Assembly: GCA_035764005.1 (NCBI GenBank)
Contig: DASTZZ010000052.1
Span: 1-64,000 of the forward strand
Direction of reading: 5' to 3'
DNA from: Terriglobales bacterium
GTDB lineage: Bacteria > Acidobacteriota > Terriglobia > Terriglobales > Acidobacteriaceae
DNA length: 64,000 nucleotides
Shown: positions 18,842-27,548 of the stretch, piece by piece
Layout: every line of letters begins with the position of its first letter
How positions within the stretch are numbered: position 1 is the first letter of the stretch
Program-made: the position numbers and the translations under genes
The notes under the pieces: generated by a model
What the model was told of the DNA's origin: nothing
Database searches by the model: none
What the model saw: the letters and a program-made list of their open reading frames with translations, nothing else

Positions 18842-18988
18842 GAAGTGGGGCCCTGGCTTGATATTGGCTTTCGGAGTCTTGCTGGTAAAAATACGACAAT
18901 CCGGCGCGTTCGTCACTAATTGATTACTCCATTCCGACTAAAGAAAAGGGTGGACAACGTTTATGGGGTTGCACTAGGGTAACAATCC

Positions 18989-19969
18989 GTGCACCGAAAA
19001 AGCGGAGAATTGATTGTTTCTGCCGGTCGCGGCACCAGTCTGATCATTGGGCAACTCGAACGCTACTTGCGGCAGGCGCGACTGAGCCGGATCTATTTCG
19101 CCGAAGACACGGTCGCTCCTCCGGCCCTCGCTTACGTTACTCATTTTCCCCGCTTGTATGTTCCTCTTTCGGGAACGCAGAATCTGCAGATCGCTCAGAA
19201 CTCCAACTCGTGCAGGATTCAGGCGCAACCAGGTGAGGCGGTCTTTGTTCCAGAAAACGCCTGGGACAAGCCTGAATGGTCGAGCTCATTGCAGGTGCTC
19301 ACGATTCTCTTTGGTGCGAAACAAATCGGCATCAGTTTGGTAAAGCACAGCGGCGGATCAGAGACGCCGGTGAGCGCCGTGAAAACTCACATTCATGGCG
19401 CCTACGACGGGCTTACGCATAATCTGCTTTCGGCGTTGATGGTTTTCGCCGCCGATCGCGGACAGGGGCCTCTGGCGCATTTACTCACTGAATCGCTGCT
19501 GCATTCCTGCTTGCGGCTGCTGAAGGTGCCCAACGCTCATCAGGCGCGCAAGGCTACACGCACGTACGAGGCAATCTGTTTGTACGTGCAGGAGAATTCA
19601 CAACTTCCGCTCACTCGGGAAAGTGTCGCCGAGCACTTCGGCCTGGCTCCGAATCACATCTCGCGTTTATTCCGGCAGCAAGGATTGATGAGGTTTAACG
19701 ACTACCTAAACCTGGTCCGCATCAATCGCGCCAAGTTCATGCTGCGAAACTACACTCTGACGCTGAAGGAAGTGGCATCGAACTGCGGCTACGGAGAGGT
19801 CGCGTATTTCTGCAGAATCTTCAAGAAGATTACGAAAGAAACTCCGACTCAGTATCGGGGAATACAAGCTGGAGTGACAACTGAGAATGCGACCGAAGAT
19901 TCCGAGAGCAAAAACCGATTTCGCGTCAGACACGATTCACAGCAAAACGTTTCGGCACAATTGGCCTGA
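18989..19969 (+). CDS. AraC family transcriptional regulator
   Basis: 326 residues, GTG start. Residues about 40-165 look like a cupin-type effector domain, and residues about 200-300 hold the two helix-turn-helix motifs of AraC regulators (LTRESVAEHFGLAPNHISRLFRQQG and LTLKEVASNCGYGEVAYFCRIFKK, ending in the PTQYR signature). The last 25 residues are polar and variable. Divergent from the orphan PTS EIIC gene with a 147-base shared control region (18842-18988), so EIIC is its most likely target. The effector is unknown, probably a sugar. Confidence 0.9.
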   Translation: MHRKSGELIVSAGRGTSLIIGQLERYLRQARLSRIYFAEDTVAPPALAYVTHFPRLYVPLSGTQNLQIAQNSNSCRIQAQPGEAVFVPENAWDKPEWSSSLQVLTILFGAKQIGISLVKHSGGSETPVSAVKTHIHGAYDGLTHNLLSALMVFAADRGQGPLAHLLTESLLHSCLRLLKVPNAHQARKATRTYEAICLYVQENSQLPLTRESVAEHFGLAPNHISRLFRQQGLMRFNDYLNLVRINRAKFMLRNYTLTLKEVASNCGYGEVAYFCRIFKKITKETPTQYRGIQAGVTTENATEDSESKNRFRVRHDSQQNVSAQLA

Positions 19970-20024
19970 CGTAACAATCTGAATGGCCAAAATTCGCGAC
20001 GCTTAGCGGAGTCAGTTGCGCCGT

Positions 20025-20339
20025 TCAGACAGACTCCCGAATCCAGCGCAGATACTCGGCACTTCCCCCTTCAATATCGATTTCGATTGCTTCCGGCACT
20101 TCATACGAATGAAGCTCGCGGAGGCGGGCAATCGCACTTGCCGACTTCGATGAGGTCGTCTTGATAAGCAACAGGAATTCCTGCGCATTCTCTACTTTGC
20201 CTTGCCATCGATAGACAGAATCGATCGGGCCTGTGAGGTTTACGCAGGCGGCAAGCGACTCTTCCACCAATGCCTTTGCTATTCGCGAAGCTTCATCGCG
20301 CGATCCAGCTGTGCTGATGATCAGTTTTTCTTCCGACAT
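20025..20339 (-). CDS. cutA: CutA1 family trimeric protein
   Basis: 104 residues, normal CutA1 length. Family features: ISTAGSRDEASRIAKALVEESLAACVNL at the N-terminus, the central VYRWQGKVENAQEFLLLIKT strand-helix and the C-terminal HSYEVPEAIEIDIEGGSAEYLRWI. CutA1 forms very stable cytoplasmic trimers; it was linked to divalent metal tolerance in E. coli, though its true role is unsettled. It is transcribed alone between the AraC gene and the acyltransferase gene. Confidence 0.95.
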   Translation of the reverse strand: MSEEKLIISTAGSRDEASRIAKALVEESLAACVNLTGPIDSVYRWQGKVENAQEFLLLIKTTSSKSASAIARLRELHSYEVPEAIEIDIEGGSAEYLRWIRESV

Positions 20340-20436
20340 GCTTACACCATCGCTGGTTTTCCTGGCTATAGCAAGGGAGGTCTGACTAGGACTCTAGCCA
20401 GAAAAGCGGAGAGGAGGTCGGGCGTCACCAGCGCCG

Positions 20437-21396
20437 TCAGGCGGCGTGTTCCGCAGCAAACACGGCAGTGGAAGCTTCTTTCATTTGCTCTGCTGTCGCT
20501 GTCACTTGGAAGAGGTCCTGTGCATGTTGTGCGATCCGCAGCTTGTAGGGCTGCTCGCCCGTCATCAAATCGAAGCTCAGGCCTTCCTGCAGCGATCGAC
20601 GGGCGACCTCGAAGAGCAGACTCACTCCGGGTGAGTACCGTGCCCAGTTACGGTCGTAGTACGTAGTGTAGAAGCGCCGAAGCTCCCGGTCGCGAAATGT
20701 GATCACGGCTGCCGCGAGGGTGCCGCCATGTTCGAGGGTGAAAACCTGACATCGGCTGCCCTCCTGCGTACAGGCCGCCACCATAAACTCGACCCGGCGC
20801 GAGTCGTGGAAGAGTTCTCCGGGAATCGATTGGCGCGAGCGCATTTCATAAATCCGGCGCACCATTCCATCTCCGCCCGAATATTGTCTGACCTCAAGAC
20901 CCATTCGCTCGAGTTTATGCAGGCGACTGAAGGCGCGAGCGTGGCTATGAGCAAAGACGTCTGCGCTGATCTCATCAGGACTTAGGTGCGGAGAGCGACT
21001 ATAGAACGTCTTGGGAAGGTGCTTCCAGATTGCCGCCTCGGGGTGGCAGATTGCAGTCACTGTAAACGAGAGCCCCGATGCGCTTAACTGTTGCCAAGCG
21101 TAATCGAGCGCGGATGCATCGCCGCAAGCGAGATAGTCGCGGTAGTCGAACAAAGTTTCTCCGGCGAAGCTTAGAGTCTGCGGTTCTCGGCGAATCACTG
21201 CCGGAATGAAGGCACGACCGTTGTCGTTCTCGCAGAAAACGAAGTACGGCTCTTCGCGGTCTGCGAAGATGTTGGCTGCAAGTCGGTTCCAACGAAATGT
21301 CTGGAAAATGCTTCCTTGTTCGCGCTCGACGGATTCCCACGCTGACCGTAGACCATCGATTTCTGCAGAATTGCGTGCCACTCTGATGCGCAACAA
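20437..21396 (-). CDS. BioF2/CelD-like GNAT acyltransferase
   Basis: 319 residues; TTG start preceded by AGAGGAG at suitable spacing. The fold pattern is that of BioF2-like acetyltransferases (Acetyltransf_6): N-terminal WESVEREQGSIFQTFRWNRL, central HKLERMGLEVRQYSGGDG and the C-terminal GTLAAAVITFRDRELRRFYTTYYDRNWARYSPG with SFDLMTGEQPYKLR. Proteins of this family transfer acyl or aminoacyl groups, often in polysaccharide or cell-wall synthesis (CelD, FemAB relatives). No polysaccharide cluster is next to it, so the substrate is unknown. Cytoplasmic. Confidence 0.8.
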   Translation of the reverse strand: MLRIRVARNSAEIDGLRSAWESVEREQGSIFQTFRWNRLAANIFADREEPYFVFCENDNGRAFIPAVIRREPQTLSFAGETLFDYRDYLACGDASALDYAWQQLSASGLSFTVTAICHPEAAIWKHLPKTFYSRSPHLSPDEISADVFAHSHARAFSRLHKLERMGLEVRQYSGGDGMVRRIYEMRSRQSIPGELFHDSRRVEFMVAACTQEGSRCQVFTLEHGGTLAAAVITFRDRELRRFYTTYYDRNWARYSPGVSLLFEVARRSLQEGLSFDLMTGEQPYKLRIAQHAQDLFQVTATAEQMKEASTAVFAAEHAA

Positions 21397-21517
21397 ACGG
21401 ATTCTCCTCTGAGTACCTCGATGGTGGCAGGCGCAATGCTGCTGCGGGACCGCAGGCTCTGATTGCGCAGGACTTCAGTTAGACGCGAGCGGCTGCTGAA
21501 TAGCTGCCAGGAAAGCT

Positions 21518-21537
21518 GCTAGCTGCTAGCAGCTAGC
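21518..21537. repeat. 20-bp perfect palindrome in an otherwise empty gap
   Basis: The two halves GCTAGCTGCT and AGCAGCTAGC are exact complements. Related GCTAGCAGCT-type words recur near 47455-47490 and 47945-47975. The 400-base gap 21397-21796 shows no gene; the plus-strand promoter of the next gene must lie in it. Confidence 0.6.
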
Positions 21538-21796
21538 TTCCCGCTGAAGCAAGCGCTAAGACCTCCTCGTGAACTTGGATACATCAGTGGCTGCCGAGAT
21601 CGTTTTAGATCCGCCTACGTCAACTGGATATTAAGCCAGTGAAAGAAATCCTTTATCCACTGTGAAATGCAACGGAGCGTTTTCTGGTTGCGTCTCACTG
21701 AGCAGGTGTAAAATCTGCCACGAAGAGCTAGGGCCGGTCGGCAGCGCTCGATGTCCGGCAGCATTCGGACCAAGCTGGCTGGCGTGAGGCGCCCGC

Positions 21797-22852
21797 ATGA
21801 ACGTTCACTTCAGCTACAAAGCCTCGAAGAATCCAGAAACAGAGCAAGAAGTTCAACGCCAAACCGAAAAGCTAGCCAAACGTCTTCAAGTATTTCGACC
21901 GGAACTTATCCATCTGCACGGCATTGTCGCCGAGAGCTCGCAAAACGGTGGCGGAATAACCGTCTCCCTAAATCTGAGGCTGCCCTCGGGACAAATGGCG
22001 ACGCAGAATACGTCGTCGACGGCCGTGGGCGCTATGAAGACGTGCTTCAGGGATCTAATTACGCAACTGAACGCCCACAAGGATCTGCTCCGAAATCGCC
22101 ATAAGTGGCATCGGCTCTCGCGCGAGTACAAAGGCGTTCCTTTCGAGCAAACTGTGGCGGCGGTCAATCCGAACGGAACGCCGTTGCAGGGCGGTACTCT
22201 GACCAACCGTGATATTGATCAATACGTCGCAACCGAATTGCCTCGGCTAAACCGCTTTATCGACCGCGAACTGCGTTATCGCGAGGCTACCGGAATGCTC
22301 GAACCAAATCTGGTGAGGCGTGAAGAGGTGGTCGATGAAGCGATCGCCAGTGCGTTGTCCGGCGAAGAGCATCGGCCCGAGCGTGTCTCGGTAGAACGAT
22401 GGCTGTACGGACTGGCGCTACGAGCTATTCCGGTCGTCGCACGGCGCAATGGCGATGAAAACGCAACCGTTCGCCTCGAAGCACCTGCGGGAAAGCAGAA
22501 CGTAACCGGATCCGACGATGCTTATCTTCAATTCCATCAGCCGGACGATAAGCTGAGCGAAGAAGATATTCTGCCCAATTCAGGAATCAGCACGCCGGAA
22601 GCGGTTGCGCTTTCCGATGAGTTTATCAATCAGGTGGAGCGGGCACTCACCGGAGCGCCTCCAGAACAGCGTGAGGCGTTCACTCTGTTTGCCATCGAGG
22701 GATTTACGGTTCCTGAAATTGCAGAAGTCTCGAAACGCGATCCCGCCGAGATCAAGAAATCGATCAAAGCTGCCCGGGAAATCGTCGATCGCAAGCTGCC
22801 CAACGGGAACGTCCTGAAGAAGCATCTGTTAAACAATTCGCAAGTAGCGTAA
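21797..22852 (+). CDS. HPF/RaiA-like domain fused to a sigma-70-like C-terminus
   Basis: 351 residues. Residues 1-100 have the beta-alpha-beta-beta-beta-alpha pattern of ribosome hibernation factors (MNVHFSYKASKNP ... LAKRLQVFRPELIHLHGIV ... GITVSLNLRLPSG ... AVGAMKTCFRDLITQLNAHKD). Residues about 135-215 resemble sigma region 2 (IDQYVATELPRLNRFIDREL ... RREEVVDEAIASAL). Residues about 280-335 match sigma region 4 (APPEQREAFTLFAIEGFTVPEIAEVSKRDPAEIKKSIKAAREIV). Known HPF proteins dimerise and park ribosomes; ECF sigma factors direct RNA polymerase. A single chain with both could link ribosome state to transcription. That is inference; the halves are recognised from pattern, not from a search. 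No anti-sigma gene is adjacent. Confidence 0.75.
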   Translation: MNVHFSYKASKNPETEQEVQRQTEKLAKRLQVFRPELIHLHGIVAESSQNGGGITVSLNLRLPSGQMATQNTSSTAVGAMKTCFRDLITQLNAHKDLLRNRHKWHRLSREYKGVPFEQTVAAVNPNGTPLQGGTLTNRDIDQYVATELPRLNRFIDRELRYREATGMLEPNLVRREEVVDEAIASALSGEEHRPERVSVERWLYGLALRAIPVVARRNGDENATVRLEAPAGKQNVTGSDDAYLQFHQPDDKLSEEDILPNSGISTPEAVALSDEFINQVERALTGAPPEQREAFTLFAIEGFTVPEIAEVSKRDPAEIKKSIKAAREIVDRKLPNGNVLKKHLLNNSQVA

Positions 22853-22924
22853 GAAGCCATCCGTCGCTGCGAGAAACCAAGTCTCGCCGGCGGTTACGCA
22901 AGGACAAGCCGCCGTCCGATGGTT

Positions 22925-23569
22925 TTACTTCACCAGCGCCATCAGCCTCACCGGCCCCTGGCTGGCTCCTGCGATTTTTTCTGGCGCTGCAACCCCTACT
23001 ACGTTCGACCGTGGCACAACAGCAAGGTTGCTGATGTTTTCAAGTTCGTAGATGCCCTTCCGAGCTAGATAGGAGTTCTCGTCTGAGGAAACGAACTGCG
23101 TTCCCGCGCCGCCAATCGCCACCACGTTTCGCGCTTCAACGAGAAAATGCAGAGCATCGTGATTGAGCACAGGATCAGTTCCGGGTTTCACCGAGGCAAG
23201 TAGGATCATCGCCCCTTGCGGCACAGCGCCGTGCAGTCGCTCATACGTGGCGACATCATCCATCGTGATCAATGATTCCGAATCGGGAAAATTCTTGTGC
23301 CCGGCTTCGATCACGGCAAGCGGAGCGATAAGACGTGTGGAGGGCAGAGTTTCCAGATTCCATGCGCCGCCGAGTTCAGCCGGTGACACGAGAGTCGTCT
23401 GGGGCGCCATTGTCTCTGAATTTGCTGGGATCGAAGTGCTGAGATCGATCACTGTCTTGTACTGCGGGCCCGCCGCGTTCTCACGATGCGTAGCCGCGAA
23501 GAGCAGCATGGCAATCGACAGCACCGCAGCGACTACAAAGATTTGAACGGGAAGAAATCTGCAACTCAT
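22925..23569 (-). CDS. Exported cyclase-family homologue lacking the metal-binding motif
   Basis: 214 residues from the ATG at 23569, which has GGGAGAGAG upstream and gives a signal peptide (VQIFVVAAVLSIAMLLFAA); a longer open frame to 23875 lacks such support. The body follows the kynurenine-formamidase-like cyclase family: TVIDLSTSIP, LPSTRLIAPLAVIEA, ITMDDVATYERLHGAVPQGAMILLAS, ALHFLVEARNVVAIG and ELENISNLAVVPRSNVVGVAAPEKIAGASQGPVRLMALV. In active members the segment before the first of these is THxDxPxH, which binds the metal; here it reads TTLVSPAEL, with both histidines and the aspartate lost. The protein is therefore probably not a hydrolase. It may bind a ligand or be decaying. Confidence 0.75.
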   Translation of the reverse strand: MSCRFLPVQIFVVAAVLSIAMLLFAATHRENAAGPQYKTVIDLSTSIPANSETMAPQTTLVSPAELGGAWNLETLPSTRLIAPLAVIEAGHKNFPDSESLITMDDVATYERLHGAVPQGAMILLASVKPGTDPVLNHDALHFLVEARNVVAIGGAGTQFVSSDENSYLARKGIYELENISNLAVVPRSNVVGVAAPEKIAGASQGPVRLMALVK

Positions 23570-23721
23570 AACTACAACTCTCTCCCTCAATACGCAAACC
23601 CCATTCGCCGAGTTGCAGAACGCGGGAGTAAATAGTGAGATGCATGGGAGCTGCTGCCGTTTGCAGAGAAATGCAAATAGTTGGGGGTGAGTTCGAATGC
23701 GGAGTTGGTGCGAGTTGGTGC

Positions 23722-23747
23722 AAGCCCCCGACTCAAGTCGAGGGCTT
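23722..23747. repeat. REP-like hairpin upstream of glmU
   Basis: AAGCCC and CGACT on the left pair with AGTCG and GGGCTT on the right with one bulged position and a two-base loop. It lies between the divergent cyclase-like gene and glmU, preceded by a short direct repeat of GAGTTGGTGC. Confidence 0.5.
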
Positions 23748-23844
23748 CCACCCAAACAGCCTTCATCCCTGTGCCGCAACGGAACTGCGCAAGTTCCGCC
23801 TGAAGAGTCGGCCGGGGCGTCGCTGCGCCACACTTTGCCGTAAC

Positions 23845-25263
23845 ATGAATTCCATGTCATCGCAGGATTTCGCAATTGCCATCATGGCTGCCGGGAAGGG
23901 AACTCGGCTCAAATCGAAGCGGCCTAAGGTTCTGCACGAAGTTGGGGGCAAGCCGCTGCTGGCGCACGTGATTCGATCTGCAGCGGAAGTGGTGCCGGTA
24001 CGGAACATCTTCGTGATCATCGGACACGAAGCTGAGCGCGTGCGGGCGGCCGTCGCACATACCGGCGTCAATTTTGTGCTTCAGGCGGAGCAGCGAGGCA
24101 CTGGGCACGCGATCCAGAGCGCTCGCAGCGAGCTTTCCCGTTTCGGGAGCTTCCTGGTGCTCTCGGGAGACGCGCCGCTCATTCGTCCTGAGACGATTCG
24201 CCGCATCCGCGACTTCCACACTGCTCAGGATGCCGCTATGACCATCCTTACTGCTCGCCCTGCAGATCCAACAGGATATGGACGAGTGTTGCGCGAAGGA
24301 TCGACCGATCGCGTCGCCGCTATCGTCGAGCAGAAGTCGCTGCGGCCCGAGCAATCGACCCTCGGTGAAATCAATTCAGGCTTCTACGCTTTCAATTCCA
24401 AGCGGCTGTTTTCACATATCGATCGCCTGCAGACGGACAATCCTCACGGCGAGTATTACTTAACGGATATGGCTGCGCTGCTCGTAGCCGAAGGTCAGAA
24501 AGTGATGGCGATTCGCGCAGAAGATCCTGATGAAGTGCTCGGCGGAAATACGATCGCTGAACTCGTGAGCCTGGATGCCAACATGCGCATGCGCAAGGCG
24601 CGGGCGTTGATGAGCCAGGGGGTGACAATTTTTCGGCCCGAGACCTGCGTGATCGACGACGAAGTGAGCGTCGCTGCTGACACCACGATCGAACCGTTCG
24701 TGCAGCTCCTGGGAACGACTTCAATTGGGGAGAACTGCCGGGTGCGCTCGTACTCGGTAATCCGCGATTCCCAAATTGGGAACGATGTACACGTTCGGTA
24801 CGGATGCATCATCGACGAGAGCTCGATCGCCACAGCCGCCATCCTCGGCCCGTATTCCCACGTGCGTCCCGGAAGCGAGATCGGCGAGGGCGCGCACGTC
24901 GGGAATTTTGTTGAAACCAAGAAGACGCGCCTGGGCAAGGGTTCGAAAGCCAATCACTTGACCTACCTGGGAGACGCTGAAATCGGAGCCGGCGTGAATA
25001 TCGGCGCCGGAACGATCACCTGCAATTACGACGGAGTGCACAAGCACAAGACCGTGATCGAGGACGGCGCATTTGTGGGTAGCGATTCGACGCTGGTCGC
25101 TCCGGTGAAGATCGGCCAAGGATCCTATGTCGGGGCGGCGTCGTGCATCACCGCCGAGGTGCCGGCGGACTCGCTAGCGATTGGACGTGGCGTGCAGGTG
25201 GTGAAGGAAGGGTGGGCGAAACGCAAGCGGGAAGAGCGGCGAAAGACGAAGGAGATCGGGTGA
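23845..25263 (+). CDS. glmU: Bifunctional GlmU (GlcNAc-1-P uridyltransferase / GlcN-1-P acetyltransferase)
   Basis: About 472 residues from ATG 23845 (a second in-frame ATG is at 23854; the open frame extends further upstream without support). GlmU makes UDP-GlcNAc for peptidoglycan and lipopolysaccharide. The N-terminal uridyltransferase half has MAAGKGTRLKSKRPKVLHEVGGKPL, LQAEQRGTGHAIQ, LSGDAPLIRPET and EINSGFYAF. The C-terminal half is a left-handed beta-helix of hexapeptide repeats with RPGSEIGEGAHVGNFVETKK, KANHLTYLGDAEIGAGVNIG and TCNYDG..KHKTVIEDGAFVG, the acetyltransferase active-site region. A basic tail (KRKREERRKTKE) ends the protein. Cytoplasmic, essential in most bacteria. Confidence 0.97.
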   Translation: MNSMSSQDFAIAIMAAGKGTRLKSKRPKVLHEVGGKPLLAHVIRSAAEVVPVRNIFVIIGHEAERVRAAVAHTGVNFVLQAEQRGTGHAIQSARSELSRFGSFLVLSGDAPLIRPETIRRIRDFHTAQDAAMTILTARPADPTGYGRVLREGSTDRVAAIVEQKSLRPEQSTLGEINSGFYAFNSKRLFSHIDRLQTDNPHGEYYLTDMAALLVAEGQKVMAIRAEDPDEVLGGNTIAELVSLDANMRMRKARALMSQGVTIFRPETCVIDDEVSVAADTTIEPFVQLLGTTSIGENCRVRSYSVIRDSQIGNDVHVRYGCIIDESSIATAAILGPYSHVRPGSEIGEGAHVGNFVETKKTRLGKGSKANHLTYLGDAEIGAGVNIGAGTITCNYDGVHKHKTVIEDGAFVGSDSTLVAPVKIGQGSYVGAASCITAEVPADSLAIGRGVQVVKEGWAKRKREERRKTKEIG

Positions 25264-25326
25264 ACCCGCAGCGCGCGATCGAAGCTGGTCCGATCTCGCC
25301 CTGCGGGATGGCCAGAGCACCCGAGC

Positions 25327-25842
25327 TTAATTCGAGAGAAGTTCCCTGAGTTTGAGCCGCGCCTGAAAGAGGCCCGCTTTCGATTCCATTTCCGAAATTC
25401 CGATGGTGCGGGCGATGCGAGCGTGGTCGTAATTCTCGACATCGTGCATAAGGAAGATCAGCCGCTCGGTCGAGGGCAGTTGCACGACCGCGCGCTCCAG
25501 ATCGGCGCGCCGGGTATTGCGGCGCACTTGATTCACCTGAGTTGCTGGTTGGCACTGGACGGTGAGGTTGCCGATTGGAGTGAGTTCGCGCAGTTCAGTC
25601 ACGAGAGCACGGTCGATGGTTTCCGCATCCGGCTTGTGGCTGGCCGCAAAAGCGCGGCAAAAGGTAGCCGACATTACATCCTCGGCCGTAAGTTCATTAT
25701 CTGTCATGTAATACGAAAGCGAGTACACGCGATGGCGGTTCCCTTCAAAAACATCGCGATAATGATCGACAGAAGCCTGCTCGGCATGACGAATAATGGG
25801 GAGAAAAGCTGCTAGCTGGATTCCGTCGACTCGGCTGGACAT
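25327..25842 (-). CDS. ECF-type RNA polymerase sigma factor
   Basis: 171 residues; start supported by AAGGGG eight bases upstream. Region 2 is at about residues 27-70 (YRDVFEGNRHRVYSLSYYMTDNELTAEDVMSATFCRAF) and region 4 at about 120-170 (LPSTERLIFLMHDVENYDHARIARTIGISEMESKAGLFQARLKLRELL). Convergent with glmU. No anti-sigma gene is adjacent, and the target promoters are unknown. The family controls envelope or stress responses in general. Confidence 0.85.
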   Translation of the reverse strand: MSSRVDGIQLAAFLPIIRHAEQASVDHYRDVFEGNRHRVYSLSYYMTDNELTAEDVMSATFCRAFAASHKPDAETIDRALVTELRELTPIGNLTVQCQPATQVNQVRRNTRRADLERAVVQLPSTERLIFLMHDVENYDHARIARTIGISEMESKAGLFQARLKLRELLSN

Positions 25843-26099
25843 TCAGGGGACCCCTTCTTGGTCGTGGCTCTTTCTCGTGTTCCTCTTTCAGTAGAGCAGT
25901 TTCGTCGCCAATCGAATGTTGCTGGACGGAGCACCTCAGGTGCAGCTCTGGATGTAGCCTGGTGGGACTGAATAATCGTGGATTTGAAGGACTACGCACC
26001 GCAAGATGTGTCGATTTGGTGTCTAAGGTTTTGCTGTTTTTGAACTTGCCCGGGCCAATCCACAGGATTGGACAACTTTTCCACAGGCACTCAAAGCGT

Positions 26100-26127
26100 C
26101 AAATGTGGTATCCGGATACCACATTTG
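26100..26127. promoter_or_regulatory. 28-bp perfect palindrome, candidate operator
   Basis: Halves CAAATGTGGTATCC and GGATACCACATTTG are exact complements with no spacer. Perfect symmetry of this length without a U-run suggests a binding site for a dimeric or tetrameric regulator rather than a terminator. It lies 294 bases before the HD-GYP gene and 258 bases before the divergent sigma factor gene. Confidence 0.55.
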
Positions 26128-26148
26128 TCCATCGATAATCTCTATTCT

Positions 26149-26163
26149 ATGTAACTGTTACAT
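26149..26163. promoter_or_regulatory. Second inverted repeat ATGTAAC-T-GTTACAT
   Basis: Seven-base perfect arms with a one-base centre, 22 bases downstream of the 28-bp palindrome. Its form fits a helix-turn-helix dimer site; the regulator is unknown. Confidence 0.4.
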
Positions 26164-26393
26164 GGCAAATCTGGGCTGATTAGCTGGCCGAATCACCTTT
26201 TTCCTCATCACCAGCCTATTCGGAAAATCCATAGATGACCCATAAGTTTTAGACGTGACTGAAGTCAGGTTTAGAGGATGTCTGCCGATGTACAGCTTGG
26301 CTGGCTAGAGACGCGATAGTTCGAAACGTCACCTGTGTTTCTGCTTAGCGTTACTTCCGGTGGGACTCTCAGTGAAAAGCTTGAGGTGGAACC

Positions 26394-27548
26394 TTGACCA
26401 AAGTGGTTAGAATGACAAAGCTTCCACCAAATTTCCACAAGCCATCCATGACACCTGAACGGATTCTGGTCGTTGACGACGAAGAGGCGATACGCGAGAT
26501 CGTCTCGTCGATGCTTCAGAATGCCGGCTATGTCACCATGCAGGCATCCTCAGGCAAGCAGGCTCTGGAAATTCTGGGATCAGGCGAAGAGTTCCAGCTC
26601 ATGCTCTCTGACCTGATGATGGCGGAGATGGACGGCATCGCGCTGCTTGATCGCGTGCAGGATTGCTATCCGGATATGCCCGCGATCATGGTCACCGCAG
26701 TACACGACATCTCAGTCGCGCTGGCCGCGATCCGCAACGGCGCTTACGACTACCTGCTCAAGCCCTTCGAGCGCGACCAGCTCCTCGCCATGGTCAAGCG
26801 CGCCCTCGATCACCGCAAGCTGCGGATGGAAAATCGCGCGTATCAATCGAATCTTGAATCGCTGGTTCAAGCCCGCACGGAGCAGCTCCGCCAGACCATG
26901 GCCGACCTCGAGCGTTCGTACGACATCACGCTCGAAGCCCTGGGCGATGCGCTCGATCTTAAAGACGCCGAGACGGAAGGCCACTCCAAGCGCGTGACCG
27001 CATTCACGATCGCCATGGCGCGCGCGATGGGAATGTCGGGGGAGAAAATTCGTGTGATCGCACGCGGCGCTTTCCTGCACGACATCGGCAAGATGGCCAT
27101 TCCCGACGCGATCCTCCGTAAGCCTGGAGCGCTCACGCAGGACGAGATCATGATCATGCGCGAGCACTGCGCCCGCGGCTACCACATGTTGAAGAAGATT
27201 CCGTTCCTCGCCGATGCCGCTGAAATCGTCTATTCGCACCAGGAAAAGTACGACGGCACTGGATATCCACGCGGCCTCGTAGGTGACGACATTCCCATCG
27301 GGGCGCGCTTATTCGCGGTCGCCGACACCCTCGATGCCATCACCTCAGATCGTCCGTATCGGGCAGCCCAGACCGTGCAAGCGGCGCGCGAAGAGATCAA
27401 ACGTTTCTCGGGACGGCAGTTCGATCCAAAAGTGGTTGAAATATTTTTGGGAATGCCCGAATCGATTTGGGAAGACCTGCGCCAGGAAATCAACTCCCAC
27501 GCCCGCAAGTACGCCTATCCCGCCAAGTTCGCCGAGTCGGCAGTTTAA
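26394..27548 (+). CDS. HD-GYP response regulator (cyclic di-GMP phosphodiesterase type)
   Basis: 384 residues if the TTG at 26394 is used, which has AGGTGG four bases upstream; ATGs at 26412 and 26448 are alternatives, and the receiver domain starts only after residue 22. The receiver domain (residues about 22-140) has the phosphoacceptor D73 (LMLSDLMM), the acidic pair VVDDEE and the conserved lysine in YLLKPF. A short coiled region leads to the HD-GYP domain with H229-D230 (FLHDIGK) and G290-Y291-P292 (YDGTGYPRGL). HD-GYP proteins hydrolyse cyclic di-GMP, lowering its level. No histidine kinase is adjacent. Confidence 0.92.
   Translation: MTKVVRMTKLPPNFHKPSMTPERILVVDDEEAIREIVSSMLQNAGYVTMQASSGKQALEILGSGEEFQLMLSDLMMAEMDGIALLDRVQDCYPDMPAIMVTAVHDISVALAAIRNGAYDYLLKPFERDQLLAMVKRALDHRKLRMENRAYQSNLESLVQARTEQLRQTMADLERSYDITLEALGDALDLKDAETEGHSKRVTAFTIAMARAMGMSGEKIRVIARGAFLHDIGKMAIPDAILRKPGALTQDEIMIMREHCARGYHMLKKIPFLADAAEIVYSHQEKYDGTGYPRGLVGDDIPIGARLFAVADTLDAITSDRPYRAAQTVQAAREEIKRFSGRQFDPKVVEIFLGMPESIWEDLRQEINSHARKYAYPAKFAESAV

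Larger units (their letters stand above)
25843..26393. other. 550-base control region without a gene
   Basis: No credible reading frame. It holds two palindromes (26100-26127 and 26149-26163, listed separately), two words resembling single DnaA boxes (TTTTCCACA and ATCCACA near 26055-26085), and the promoter regions of the divergent sigma factor and HD-GYP genes. Confidence 0.5.

Noticed and set aside
26041-26090. DnaA-box-like words TTTTCCACA and ATCCACA suggesting a replication origin
   Set aside because: Only two loose matches, no dnaA/dnaN or parAB genes and no A/T-rich unwinding region nearby.
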